Origin: DAOUBF01 sp034432795
GTDB lineage: Bacteria > Chloroflexota > Anaerolineae > DSLN01
Assembly: GCA_034432795.1 (NCBI GenBank)
Contig: DAOUBF010000055.1
Location: 1-21,346 of the forward strand
Direction of reading: 5' to 3'
Length of the DNA: 21,346 nucleotides
Shown here: in pieces, positions 8,422 through 15,452 of the stretch
Layout of the letters: every line of letters begins with the position of its first letter
How positions within the stretch are numbered: position 1 is the first letter of the stretch
Made by a program: the position numbers and the translations under genes
Notes under the pieces: generated by a model
What the model was told of the DNA's origin: nothing
The model's database searches: none
The model's input: only the letters and a program-made list of their open reading frames with translations

Positions 8422-8506
8422 TGCACCAGCCTCCCATCTCACTTGGCGTCCTGTCACTTCTCAAGTTACCCTCGTGGCCCGGTAGTAGACCTTGAACTTA
8501 GGCAAG

Positions 8507-8515
8507 ATTATACCA
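8507..8515 (-). promoter_or_regulatory. Extended -10 promoter candidate upstream of mntA
   Basis: The minus strand reads TGGTATAAT (8515 to 8507): a perfect TATAAT with the TGn extension, just after the purF stop. No good -35 box is seen, as expected for extended -10 promoters. A transcript would start near 8500 and could serve mntA, hepT, purD-purM and purN. Confidence 0.45.
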
Positions 8516-8517
8516 TA

Positions 8518-9930
8518 TCAAGGCGCCAGCACGCCTTCAAACGCCATCTTCTCCTGCTCCTCATACAGGTCAATCGGGTACACGCCCGTGAAGCAGGCGT
8601 TGCAATAGCCCTCTTCGCGCCCAATCGCCCGCATCATGCCCTCTAGCGAGAGATAACCCAGGCTGTCGCAGCCCAGATACTTCTGAATCTCCGGCACGGT
8701 CATGCGGTGGGCGATAAGTTCATCGTAAGTGGCCATGTCCACGCCCATGAAGCAGGGGTGACGAATGGGCGGGCAGGTGACCCGCATGTGCACCTCGGTC
8801 GCGCCCGCGTCGCGCAGCAGGCGCACCAGCGGCCCGCTGGTGTTGCCGCGCACGATGGAATCGTCCACCAGGACGACGCGCTTGCCCGCCAGGTTCTCCG
8901 GCAGGGGGTTGAACTTGAGCGCCACGCCCATGCGCCGGATATGGTCGTCGGGCTGGATGAAGGTGCGCCCGATGTAGCGGTTTTTGATCAGCCCTTCATT
9001 GAAGGGGATGCCGCTCTCCTGGGCGTAGCCGATGGCCGCCGGGATGGACGAGTCGGGCACGGGCACGACCAGGTCGGCCTCCACCGGATGCTCGCGGGCC
9101 AGTTCACGCCCCAGCGCCTGGCGCACCTGGTGGATGACGCGCCCGGCCCACAGCGAGTCGGGTCGGGAGAAGTAGATGTGCTCAAAGGTGCACAGGGCAG
9201 CGCGGGCGGGGGGCAGCCCCTGGCGGCTGTGCAGGCCATAGGCGTCCAGTGTGACGATCTCGCCGGGCTGGACCTCGCGCAGGTACTCCGCGCCGATGGT
9301 GGCGATGGCCGACGATTCCGAGGCGACCACGTAGCCGCCGTTGAGTTGGCCAAGGCACAGCGGGCGGAAGCCCCAGGGATCGCGCACAGCGAAAACCGCA
9401 TCGCGGGTCAGGATGGTGAGCGAGTACGCACCATATGCCTGGCGCATGAAGGCGGTGATGCGCTCCTCCCAGGTGTCCCCCGGCGCACCGGCCAGCATCA
9501 GCGTGATGACCTCGCTATCCGAGGAGGAGGTCAGGCCGACGCCCCGTTGGAGCAGTTCGCGGCGCAGGCGGGGCGCGTTGACCAGGTTGCCGTTGTGCGC
9601 CACGCCCAAGGGCCCCAGGTAGGTTTCAATCAGATAGGGTTGAGCATTGCGCAGGTGCGAGGAGCCGGTGGTGGAATAGCGGTTGTGGCCGATGGCCAGG
9701 TGGCCCTTGAGCGGGGCCAGGTTCTCCTCATTAAATACCTGGGCCACCAGGCCCATGCCCTTGTGGATGTGGGCCACGCGCCCGTCGCTCGTGGCGATAC
9801 CGGCGGACTCCTGCCCCCGATGTTGCAGCGCATACAAAGCGAAAAAGGTCAGCCGGGCGACATCTTCGCCCGGCGCATAAATGCCGAAAACGCCGCAGGC
9901 TTCACACGGTGAATCTCCCCAATCTCCCAT
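8518..9930 (-). CDS. purF: Amidophosphoribosyltransferase (committed step of purine synthesis)
   Basis: PurF converts PRPP and glutamine to phosphoribosylamine. The 470-residue protein is of the Bacillus type, with a short propeptide before the nucleophile: Cys12 in CEACGVFG becomes N-terminal after processing. The glutaminase half has LQHRGQESAGI, IGHNRYSTTG and AHNGNLVN. The phosphoribosyltransferase half has SRPDS, the PRPP loop VVLVDDSIVRGNTS, and IKNRYIGRTFIQP. The cysteines expected to hold the Fe-S cluster are present (one in CTFEHIYFSRPDS, one in HPCFMG, two in CNACFTG), so it should be an oxygen-sensitive Fe-S form. It lies 18 bases after purE. The start is fixed by the propeptide and a GGGGAAGGGG ribosome site. 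Confidence 0.97.
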   Translation of the reverse strand: MGDWGDSPCEACGVFGIYAPGEDVARLTFFALYALQHRGQESAGIATSDGRVAHIHKGMGLVAQVFNEENLAPLKGHLAIGHNRYSTTGSSHLRNAQPYLIETYLGPLGVAHNGNLVNAPRLRRELLQRGVGLTSSSDSEVITLMLAGAPGDTWEERITAFMRQAYGAYSLTILTRDAVFAVRDPWGFRPLCLGQLNGGYVVASESSAIATIGAEYLREVQPGEIVTLDAYGLHSRQGLPPARAALCTFEHIYFSRPDSLWAGRVIHQVRQALGRELAREHPVEADLVVPVPDSSIPAAIGYAQESGIPFNEGLIKNRYIGRTFIQPDDHIRRMGVALKFNPLPENLAGKRVVLVDDSIVRGNTSGPLVRLLRDAGATEVHMRVTCPPIRHPCFMGVDMATYDELIAHRMTVPEIQKYLGCDSLGYLSLEGMMRAIGREEGYCNACFTGVYPIDLYEEQEKMAFEGVLAP

Positions 9931-9948
9931 GTCCCCTTCCCCTTTCTT

Positions 9949-10422
9949 TTATCCGCGCAACTCCTGGTCATCGGCCTCAATGCCGGCGCGTGCCCGCTCG
10001 TGGGCTGCGGCGACCCGGTCTCTCAGCCCAGGGTCGGCCAGGGCAAGCATCTTGACGGCGAGGAGGGCTGCGCCCTCCGGATCAAGCACGACCGCCGGGG
10101 CAACCCCGGAGGGCATGCGCAGGCTGGAGAAGATGTCCGCGCCGCCAAAGGCCTCACTCAGTGGCGGGCAGGCGATGACCGGCGCGATCACGTTAGCGTC
10201 CACCACGCCGGAGAGCGCGTTGGAACGTCCGGCGATGGTGATATAGACCTTCGGCTGAGGATCGGCCTCATAGGCTTCCAGCAACATGAGCAGGTAGCGC
10301 GTGCTCTTATGGGCCGAGGCGATGCGCAGTTCGGTGGCCACGCCGTAGGCCGCCAGCGCCTCGGCGATCTTGCGCGCGTGGGGCAGGTCGGATTTAGAAC
10401 CCATGATGATGGGGACGATCAC
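9949..10422 (-). CDS. purE: AIR carboxylase, class II PurE (animal type)
   Basis: PurE makes CAIR. The N-terminal MGSKSD is the usual phosphate-binding start of the fold. The diagnostic segments are those of class II enzymes (animal PAICS and a few bacteria such as Treponema): SAHKS instead of SAHRTP, then AGRSNALSG, PVIACPPL, SSLRMPSG and LDPEGAALLA. Class I bacterial enzymes instead have GAGGAAHLPG and VQMPAG. Class II uses CO2 and AIR directly and needs no PurK; no purK is in this window. The start is GTG at 10422, overlapping the purC stop as GTGA, with GGAGG seven bases upstream. This gives 157 residues. Longer upstream reading is only the purC shadow. Gene order purC-purE matches the domain order of animal PAICS. 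Confidence 0.93.
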   Translation of the reverse strand: MIVPIIMGSKSDLPHARKIAEALAAYGVATELRIASAHKSTRYLLMLLEAYEADPQPKVYITIAGRSNALSGVVDANVIAPVIACPPLSEAFGGADIFSSLRMPSGVAPAVVLDPEGAALLAVKMLALADPGLRDRVAAAHERARAGIEADDQELRG

Positions 10423-11381
10423 CGCAACACCTCCTCCAGCGCGGCCTGGATGCGCGGCCCGGCCGGGTACGCGCCCGGCACAAACGTCTGGCCGGTGAGC
10501 ATCTCGTAGACGCGAATATAGCGCAGGCTGGCCTGCACCGCCAGTTCGGTCGGCCAGGGCGGCGGGTCGCCGTCGCCCCGGTAGCCCCGCTCCGCGTACC
10601 ACAGGCGGATAAACTCCTTGTCAAAGTTCTCCGGCTCCAGGCCAGCGGCCAGGCGCTCCGCATAGCTCTCCGCCCGCCAGAAGCGGCTGCTGTCCGGCGT
10701 GTGCACTTCGTCAATCAGCATGGGCTGCCCCTCCCACTCGCCGAACTCGTACTTCGTGTCCACCAGGATCAGCCCGGCGCGGCGGGCCACTTCCTGCCCA
10801 TAGGCGAACAGCGCCAGCGCTGCGGCCTCAATCTGCTCCCACGTATCCGCCGGGACCAGCCCACGGGCGATGATCTCGTCGCGGGTCAGGCGCTCATCAT
10901 GGCCGCTCTCCGCCTTGGTTGTGGGGGTAATGATCGGCCGGGGCAGGGGGTCGTTCTTGCGCAGGCCGTCCGGCAGGCGCAGGCCGTAGAGTTCGCGTGC
11001 GCCGCGCTCGTAGTGATACCACAGCGAGGTGGTAGTCACGCCGGTGATGTAGCCGCGCACGATGACCTCCACCGGGTAGGGGCGGCACTCGCGGGCAAGG
11101 GTCACGTTGGGGTCGGGCACGCTCAACACGTGATTGGGCACGATATGGCGGGTGGCCTCAAACCAGAAGGCCGAGAGTTGATTGAGCACCTGGCCCTTGT
11201 AGGGCACCAGGCCCAGCACGCGATCAAAGGCCGAGAGCCGGTCGGTGGTGATCAGGATACGCTGGCCGTCCCGGCGGTAGATGTCACGCACCTTGCCGCG
11301 CAGCTTCGGCCCCAGGCCGGGCAGGTCCGCGCCGGAGAGCGCATACGGAATGGCAGCGATAATGTCTTCGTATGTCAGCAT
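10419..11381 (-). CDS. purC: SAICAR synthetase
   Basis: PurC joins CAIR and aspartate using ATP. The 320-residue protein is the long, yeast ADE1-like form (bacterial short forms are about 240). It shows GKVRDIY near the N-terminus, ITTDRLSAFD, VIVRGYITG, TPTTKAESGHDE, LILVDTKYEFG and IDEVHTPDSSRFW, the expected family motifs. The ATG at 11381 is preceded by GAGGA at six bases. Its stop overlaps the purE start. The gap to purQ upstream is filled by a palindromic repeat. Confidence 0.96.
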   Translation of the reverse strand: MLTYEDIIAAIPYALSGADLPGLGPKLRGKVRDIYRRDGQRILITTDRLSAFDRVLGLVPYKGQVLNQLSAFWFEATRHIVPNHVLSVPDPNVTLARECRPYPVEVIVRGYITGVTTTSLWYHYERGARELYGLRLPDGLRKNDPLPRPIITPTTKAESGHDERLTRDEIIARGLVPADTWEQIEAAALALFAYGQEVARRAGLILVDTKYEFGEWEGQPMLIDEVHTPDSSRFWRAESYAERLAAGLEPENFDKEFIRLWYAERGYRGDGDPPPWPTELAVQASLRYIRVYEMLTGQTFVPGAYPAGPRIQAALEEVLR

Positions 11382-11397
11382 GATCGGTTCCTCAATT

Positions 11398-11482
11398 TAA
11401 CCACAGTTTTACCGCAGAGCCGCAGAGAGCGCAGAGATTTTATATAGATTTCTCTGCGTGCTCAGCGCTCTCTGCGGTTAAT
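11398..11482. repeat. CCGCAGAGAGCGCAGAG palindromic repeat between purQ and purC
   Basis: The left arm has ACCGCAGAGCCGCAGAGAGC and the right arm TCTCTGCG...CGCTCTCTGCGGT, around an AT-rich centre (TTTTATATAGA). It almost fills the purQ-purC gap, from the purQ stop to 17 bases before the purC ATG. A close relative lies inside purQ at 11946-12024. The transcript could fold into a long hairpin that modulates downstream expression or RNA decay. Confidence 0.75.
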
Positions 11483-12394
11483 CTATAACTCCCTGGCATA
11501 GCGGATGCCATTCTCAAACAGCGCCAGCCCCAACCCACCGCCCTCCCCCCGCGTCCAGCGCGGATGCTGCTGTGGGATGACGTGGTCCTCCGGGTGGGGC
11601 ATCAGGCCCAGGACGTTCCCGGCAGGGTTGCACACCCCGGCGATGTCGGCGACCGAGCCGTTGGGGTTGGCCGGGTAGGCACCATTGGCCGGTGTGCCGT
11701 CCTCCAGGACATAACGCAGCGCGATCTGGCCGTTGGCTTCCAGCGCGGCCAGCGTTTCATCATCCTGGGGCACGAAATTGCCCTCGCCGTGCGCCACCGG
11801 GCAGCGGATCAGGGTCTCCAGCCCGCGGGTGAACACGCAGGGGCTGGCCGGGTTGGGCCGCAGCGTGACCCAACGGCACTCAAAGTGGCCGGAGGCGTTG
11901 AAGCTTAGGGTGCACGTCTCCCTCGTCCCCCACCCCTCTTTTATTTTCACCGCAGAGAGCGCAGAGGACCTAGAGATTTTTATATACATGTTCTCTGCGC
12001 TCTCTGCGTTCTCTGCAGTAAATCCCTTTACGGCACGTTGTTCTTGTGCAGCAGGGTGAGGGCCAGGCAGCAGCCCGGCCTTGAGCAGCGCCTGGAAGCC
12101 ATTGCAGATGCCCAGCACGGGCCTGCCCGCCACGATGAACGCGGCCAGGTCGTCGCCCAGGCGCAGCCATAGGTCCAGCGCCAGCAGCTTGCCCGCGCCC
12201 AGGGCATCGGCGTGGGCGAAGCCGCCGGGGAGGAGGAGCATATGGTAGTCGCGCAGGCGGCGTTCGCCGCTGTGAAGCTGGTGGATGTGGACGATCTCCG
12301 GCTGGCCGCCCGCCAGCTCAATCGCCCAGGCGGCCTCACGGTCACGGTTCGTGCCGGGGGCATGCAGGATCAGAACTTTAGGCCGCACTGCCAT
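11483..12394 (-). CDS. purQ: FGAM synthase glutaminase subunit PurQ with repeat insertion
   Basis: PurQ releases ammonia from glutamine for PurL. The class I glutaminase residues are all visible: nucleophile Cys97 in GICNGFQAL and the His267/Glu269 pair in MPHPEDH. At 303 residues it is longer than the usual 220-270. The extra part is residues about 116-158, between LLPGP and CTLSFNASGHFECRW, normally a short surface loop. It contains the peptide TAENAESAEN and its counterpart ALSAVK, encoded by a palindromic repeat read through in frame. The core is otherwise intact, so the enzyme is probably active. The start overlaps the purL end by 25 bases. Confidence 0.93.
   Translation of the reverse strand: MAVRPKVLILHAPGTNRDREAAWAIELAGGQPEIVHIHQLHSGERRLRDYHMLLLPGGFAHADALGAGKLLALDLWLRLGDDLAAFIVAGRPVLGICNGFQALLKAGLLPGPHPAAQEQRAVKGFTAENAESAENMYIKISRSSALSAVKIKEGWGTRETCTLSFNASGHFECRWVTLRPNPASPCVFTRGLETLIRCPVAHGEGNFVPQDDETLAALEANGQIALRYVLEDGTPANGAYPANPNGSVADIAGVCNPAGNVLGLMPHPEDHVIPQQHPRWTRGEGGGLGLALFENGIRYAREL
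11946..12024. repeat. CCGCAGAGAGCGCAGAG palindromic repeat inside purQ
   Basis: The arms are CACCGCAGAGAGCGCAGAG (11948-11966) and TTCTCTGCGCTCTCTGCG plus TTCTCTGCAGT (11991-12019), with the AT-rich centre TTTTTATATACA. It shares arms and centre with the repeat at 11398-11482 and is translated in the minus frame as part of PurQ without a stop. Confidence 0.8.
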
Positions 12395-15309
12395 GCCTTT
12401 CTCAGGGCCTCCACCCCGGCCTGCACCACAGCCTCTCCCCGGTAGGTCATCTCCACCTGCGGCGCCTCCAGCACCAGGCCCGCCCGCCCCCAGGGGACGC
12501 CGGCCAGGAGCGCCTCAAACGCCCCGGCATCCTCCGGCCGGACCTCTACGATAAAGCGCCCATTGCTCTCGCTGAACAGGAGCGTATGCGCCGCTGCCGC
12601 ATCGGGCGTGTGGGGGATGCGCTCCAGGGCCAGCTTCAGGCCGTAGCCGCCGGCGATAGCCATCTCGGCAGCGGCCACCGCCAGCCCGCCCTCAGAGCAA
12701 TCGTGGCAGGCGCGCACCAGGCCGGCCTGGATCGCCTGGGCGAGCGCGCGGACGGTGGCCGGGCCGGCCGGGGGCAGGCCGGGAGGTATCCCTCCCGTAA
12801 TACCTTGAACCAGATACGCATGGCTACCACCAAGCTCGGCCCGCGTCTCGCCCAGGACGTAGAGCAGGTCGCCAGGCGCTTTCAGGTCCATAGTCACGCA
12901 GCGGCGCACGTCGGGGACGATGCCCAGGGCCGAGATGAGCAAGGTGCCGGGGATGGAATGGGGCTGCCCATCCGGGCCGAGGTACTCGTTGTTCAGGCTG
13001 TCCTTGCCGGAGATAAAGGGCGCGCCATAGGCCACCGCCGCGGCATAGCAGCCCTGCGCGGCGCGCACCAGTTCCCCCAGCCGTTCCGGGTGGTTGGGGT
13101 TGCCCCAGCAGAAGTTGTCCAGCAAGGCGATGCGGTCCGGGTCGGCGCCGACGGCCACGGCGTTGCGGATGGCTTCATCTACGGCGGAGACGGCCATGCA
13201 GTAGGGGTCCAGTTTGCCGTATTGGGGGTTGATGCCGCAGGCGAGCGCCAGGCCGCGCCAGCCGCGTGCCTCCAGCGGCTTGAGCACCGCCGCATCCGAA
13301 GGCCCATCGTCCCAGCGCCCGGTCAGGGGCTTCACCACCGTCCCCGCCTGCACCTCATGGTCATAGCGCCGGATGACGGCCTCCTTGCTGGCGATGTCTG
13401 GATGGGCGAGCAGAGCATAAAGGACGGAGGACGGAGGATGGAGGATAGAGGCTGATTCATCGTCCGTTGTCCCTCGTCCGTCCTCCGTCCTCCAGAAGGC
13501 CTCCATCCGCCGTCGCGGCAGGCCGCCGTGCAGGAAATCCAGGTCCAGGTCGGCGACGACCTGAGGGCCGTAGCGCACCACCAGGCGGCCGGAATCGCTG
13601 AACTGGCCCAGGTCGCGCATCTCAACGCCGAAGAGCGCGCACAGGTCGCGCAGCGCGGGCAGATTCTGCGGCGGAACGGCCAGGACCATGCGCTCTTGCG
13701 CCTCGGACAGCCAGATCTCCCAGGGTGCCAGGCCGGGGTACTTGAGGGGCACATCCTCCAGTTGCACCTCGGCGCCCATGCGCCCGGCCATTTCGCCGAT
13801 GGCCGAGGACAGGCCGCCCGCGCCGCAGTCGGTGATGGCCGTGTACAGCCCCCGGTCGCGGGCAGCGACCACCACCTCCAGGATGCCCTTCTCGGTGATG
13901 GGGTCGCCGATCTGCACAGCGCTGCCCGCAATGGCGCCGGTCTCGTGGGTCAGGGCGGTTGAAGAGAAGGTGGCGCCGTGCAGGCCGTCGCGGCCGGTGC
14001 GCCCACCGATGACGACGATGCGGTCGCCGGGGGAGGGACAGCGCGGGTGGCGGCCTTTGGGCGCAATGCCCACGCAGCCGCAATAGACCAGCGGATTGGC
14101 CGTGTAGCCGGGGTCAAACAGAATGGCGCCATTGACGGTGGGCAGGCCGAGCTTATTGCCGTAGTCCTGGATGCCGGCGACGACGCCGCGCATCACCCGC
14201 CGGGGGTGGAGTGCGCCTTCGGGCAGGGCCTCAAAGCTCAGGTCTTGCGGGCCAAAGCAGAGCACATCGGTGGTGGCCATCGGTCGGGCGGAGACGCCCA
14301 GGATGTCGCGCACCACGCCGCCCACGCCGGTGTTCGCGCCACCGAACGGCTCCAGCGCTGAGGGATGGTTGTGCGTCTCCACCTTAAAGGAAACCTCGTA
14401 TTCGTCGTCAAAGTCAATGATGCCGGCGTTATCCACAAATGCCGAGCGCACCCAGGGCTTGGCAACTTCTTCCGTCGCGGCGCGGATGGTGGTGCGCAGC
14501 AGGCCGTCAATCAGGCCCTCACCCCCTTCGCCCCCTCTCCTGAAGCTTCGGGAGAGGGGGTTGGAGGGTGAGGGTTTCAGCGTGATCAGCGCCTTAAACG
14601 TCTTGTGGACACAATGTTCCGACCAGGTTTGCGCCAGGGTTTCCAATTCAACGTCGGTGGGCGGGCGGCCCAGGGCAGCAAAGTGGTCGCGGATGGCACA
14701 CATCTCCGCCGCATCCAGTGAGAGCAGGCGTTGGCGGCTGAGCGCCAGCAGCCCGTCCTCGTCCAGGCCGCTCAGGTCAATGCGCTCCACGTCGGGGCGG
14801 GCAGCGGCGGGCCGGGGGAAGTGGGGTTGGAGCGCACCCAGACGGTAGTGCTGGATCACCGGGTTGCACAGCAGGCGTTGGGCCAGGCGGTGGACATCGG
14901 CTTCGCTGAGGTCGCCGCGAATCACGTAGCGCTGGCCGGTGGCGGCCCGCTCCAGGCCGGTGATCCCCAGCAGGCGGGCGCCATGAGAGATCTGATCGGC
15001 CACAGGGTCGGTGACCCCCGCCAGCAGGCCGACTTCAACGATCCAGGTGTCTGCCGATTGGGGGCTATCCGGCTCAGTAGCACCATCAAGGGGGCGCCAG
15101 TGAGCAACCTGGGTGACCGGGTCGGACAACAATTCGGCGCACAGACGGCCCAGGTCATGTGCGCCCAGTTCTCCCTGGAGAAAGAACAGGTCGGCTGTGC
15201 GAATGGAGGTGAGGCCGGTGATGCCCAGGCCCGCGGCGTCCTGCATCAGCCCCTCACCGCGAGGATCGGGGAGTGGGTCAGCCAGGGCGACCTCCACGCG
15301 GATGATCAT
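12370..15309 (-). CDS. purL: FGAM synthase PurL with fused tandem PurS-like domains
   Basis: PurL turns FGAR into FGAM with ATP and ammonia delivered from PurQ. The 979 residues fall into two PurS-like repeats (about 1-75 and 88-160, each with a GITGL segment and a DPVTQ/NPVIQ ending) followed by the PurL body. Body motifs include WSEHCVHKTFKA, THNHPSALEPFGGANTG, VVIGGRTGRDGLHG, CGAGGLSSAIGEMAG, WGNPNHPERL, ISGKDSLN and HDCSEGGLAVAAAE. There is no glutaminase domain; PurQ is the next gene. Two short insertions come from palindromic repeats: residues about 246-265 and 605-630. Both fall in loops where related proteins vary. The ATG at 15309 starts the first PurS-like strand and lies only ten bases from a TATAAT, so the mRNA is nearly leaderless. 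Confidence 0.95.
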   Translation of the reverse strand: MIIRVEVALADPLPDPRGEGLMQDAAGLGITGLTSIRTADLFFLQGELGAHDLGRLCAELLSDPVTQVAHWRPLDGATEPDSPQSADTWIVEVGLLAGVTDPVADQISHGARLLGITGLERAATGQRYVIRGDLSEADVHRLAQRLLCNPVIQHYRLGALQPHFPRPAAARPDVERIDLSGLDEDGLLALSRQRLLSLDAAEMCAIRDHFAALGRPPTDVELETLAQTWSEHCVHKTFKALITLKPSPSNPLSRSFRRGGEGGEGLIDGLLRTTIRAATEEVAKPWVRSAFVDNAGIIDFDDEYEVSFKVETHNHPSALEPFGGANTGVGGVVRDILGVSARPMATTDVLCFGPQDLSFEALPEGALHPRRVMRGVVAGIQDYGNKLGLPTVNGAILFDPGYTANPLVYCGCVGIAPKGRHPRCPSPGDRIVVIGGRTGRDGLHGATFSSTALTHETGAIAGSAVQIGDPITEKGILEVVVAARDRGLYTAITDCGAGGLSSAIGEMAGRMGAEVQLEDVPLKYPGLAPWEIWLSEAQERMVLAVPPQNLPALRDLCALFGVEMRDLGQFSDSGRLVVRYGPQVVADLDLDFLHGGLPRRRMEAFWRTEDGRGTTDDESASILHPPSSVLYALLAHPDIASKEAVIRRYDHEVQAGTVVKPLTGRWDDGPSDAAVLKPLEARGWRGLALACGINPQYGKLDPYCMAVSAVDEAIRNAVAVGADPDRIALLDNFCWGNPNHPERLGELVRAAQGCYAAAVAYGAPFISGKDSLNNEYLGPDGQPHSIPGTLLISALGIVPDVRRCVTMDLKAPGDLLYVLGETRAELGGSHAYLVQGITGGIPPGLPPAGPATVRALAQAIQAGLVRACHDCSEGGLAVAAAEMAIAGGYGLKLALERIPHTPDAAAAHTLLFSESNGRFIVEVRPEDAGAFEALLAGVPWGRAGLVLEAPQVEMTYRGEAVVQAGVEALRKAWQCGLKF
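13421..13492. repeat. GGACGGA-type palindromic repeat inside purL
   Basis: AGGACGGAGGACGGAGGA (13421-13438) pairs with GTCCGTCCTCCGTCCT near 13477-13492 with one mismatch. The inner part contains CGTCCGTTGTCC, shared in inverted form with the PurD-PurM linker repeat. It encodes PurL residues around TEDGRGTTDDESASILHPPS, between EAFW and LYALLAHP. Confidence 0.75.
14516..14574. repeat. CCCTCACCC/CTCTCC palindromic element inside purL
   Basis: The 59-bp element has perfect 9-bp terminal inverted repeats (CCCTCACCC 14516-14524, GGGTGAGGG 14566-14574). Its central near-perfect 30-bp palindrome (14531-14560) is built on CCCCCTCTCC, a GAAGCTTC-like centre and GGAGAGGGGG. The element at 21299-21346 has the same terminus and centre. 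It encodes PurL residues about 246-265 (KPSPSNPLSRSFRRGGEGG). Confidence 0.85.
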
Positions 15310-15319
15310 GCTCCATAGT

Positions 15320-15346
15320 ATTATAGCTGAATGCGCCCCAGGTCAA
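15320..15346 (-). promoter_or_regulatory. Promoter of the purine operon
   Basis: On the minus strand TTGACC (15346-15341) is followed after 15 bases by a perfect TATAAT (15325-15320); a 17-base spacing to TAATAC (15323-15318) is an alternative. The purL ATG begins 10 bases after TATAAT, so the 5' leader would be only a few bases, leaving no room for a riboswitch or attenuator. Confidence 0.6.
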
Positions 15347-15368
15347 ATCGGGCTTCCCCCAGTCCAAT

Positions 15369-15383
15369 CTTAAAAAATTTAAG
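15369..15383. promoter_or_regulatory. AT-rich inverted repeat upstream of the purine promoter
   Basis: CTTAAA-AAA-TTTAAG is a perfect 6-bp inverted repeat 23-37 bases upstream of the -35 box. In this GC-rich region it stands out and could be an UP element or an operator half-site. No regulator gene is adjacent except the receiver-only protein, which has no DNA-binding domain. Confidence 0.3.
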
Positions 15384-15418
15384 GCCACATAGCCGTGCGC
15401 CCCTACCCCCCACCCCAG

Positions 15419-15442
15419 CCCTCCCCCACACTGGGGGGAGGG
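15419..15442. repeat. G/C-rich hairpin next to the longer repeat
   Basis: CCCTCCCCC and GGGGGGAGGG pair around ACACT. It lies 10 bases from the 91-bp repeat and probably belongs to the same mosaic family, in the gap between the divergent purL and receiver promoters. Confidence 0.55.
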
Positions 15443-15452
15443 GGTGATATGG

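Noticed and set aside
8707..9912. A 401-codon + strand open frame opposite purF
   Set aside because: Shadow of purF; low-complexity His/Gly/Asp/Val composition and no recognisable domain.
10423..10602. Upstream extension of purE to a start at 10602
   Set aside because: It lies wholly within purC in another frame, and the PurE fold starts right after the GTG at 10422, which has a good ribosome site.
14531..14560. Strong hairpin as an intrinsic terminator
   Set aside because: It is inside the open frame of purL, has no T run on either strand and belongs to a repeat family.
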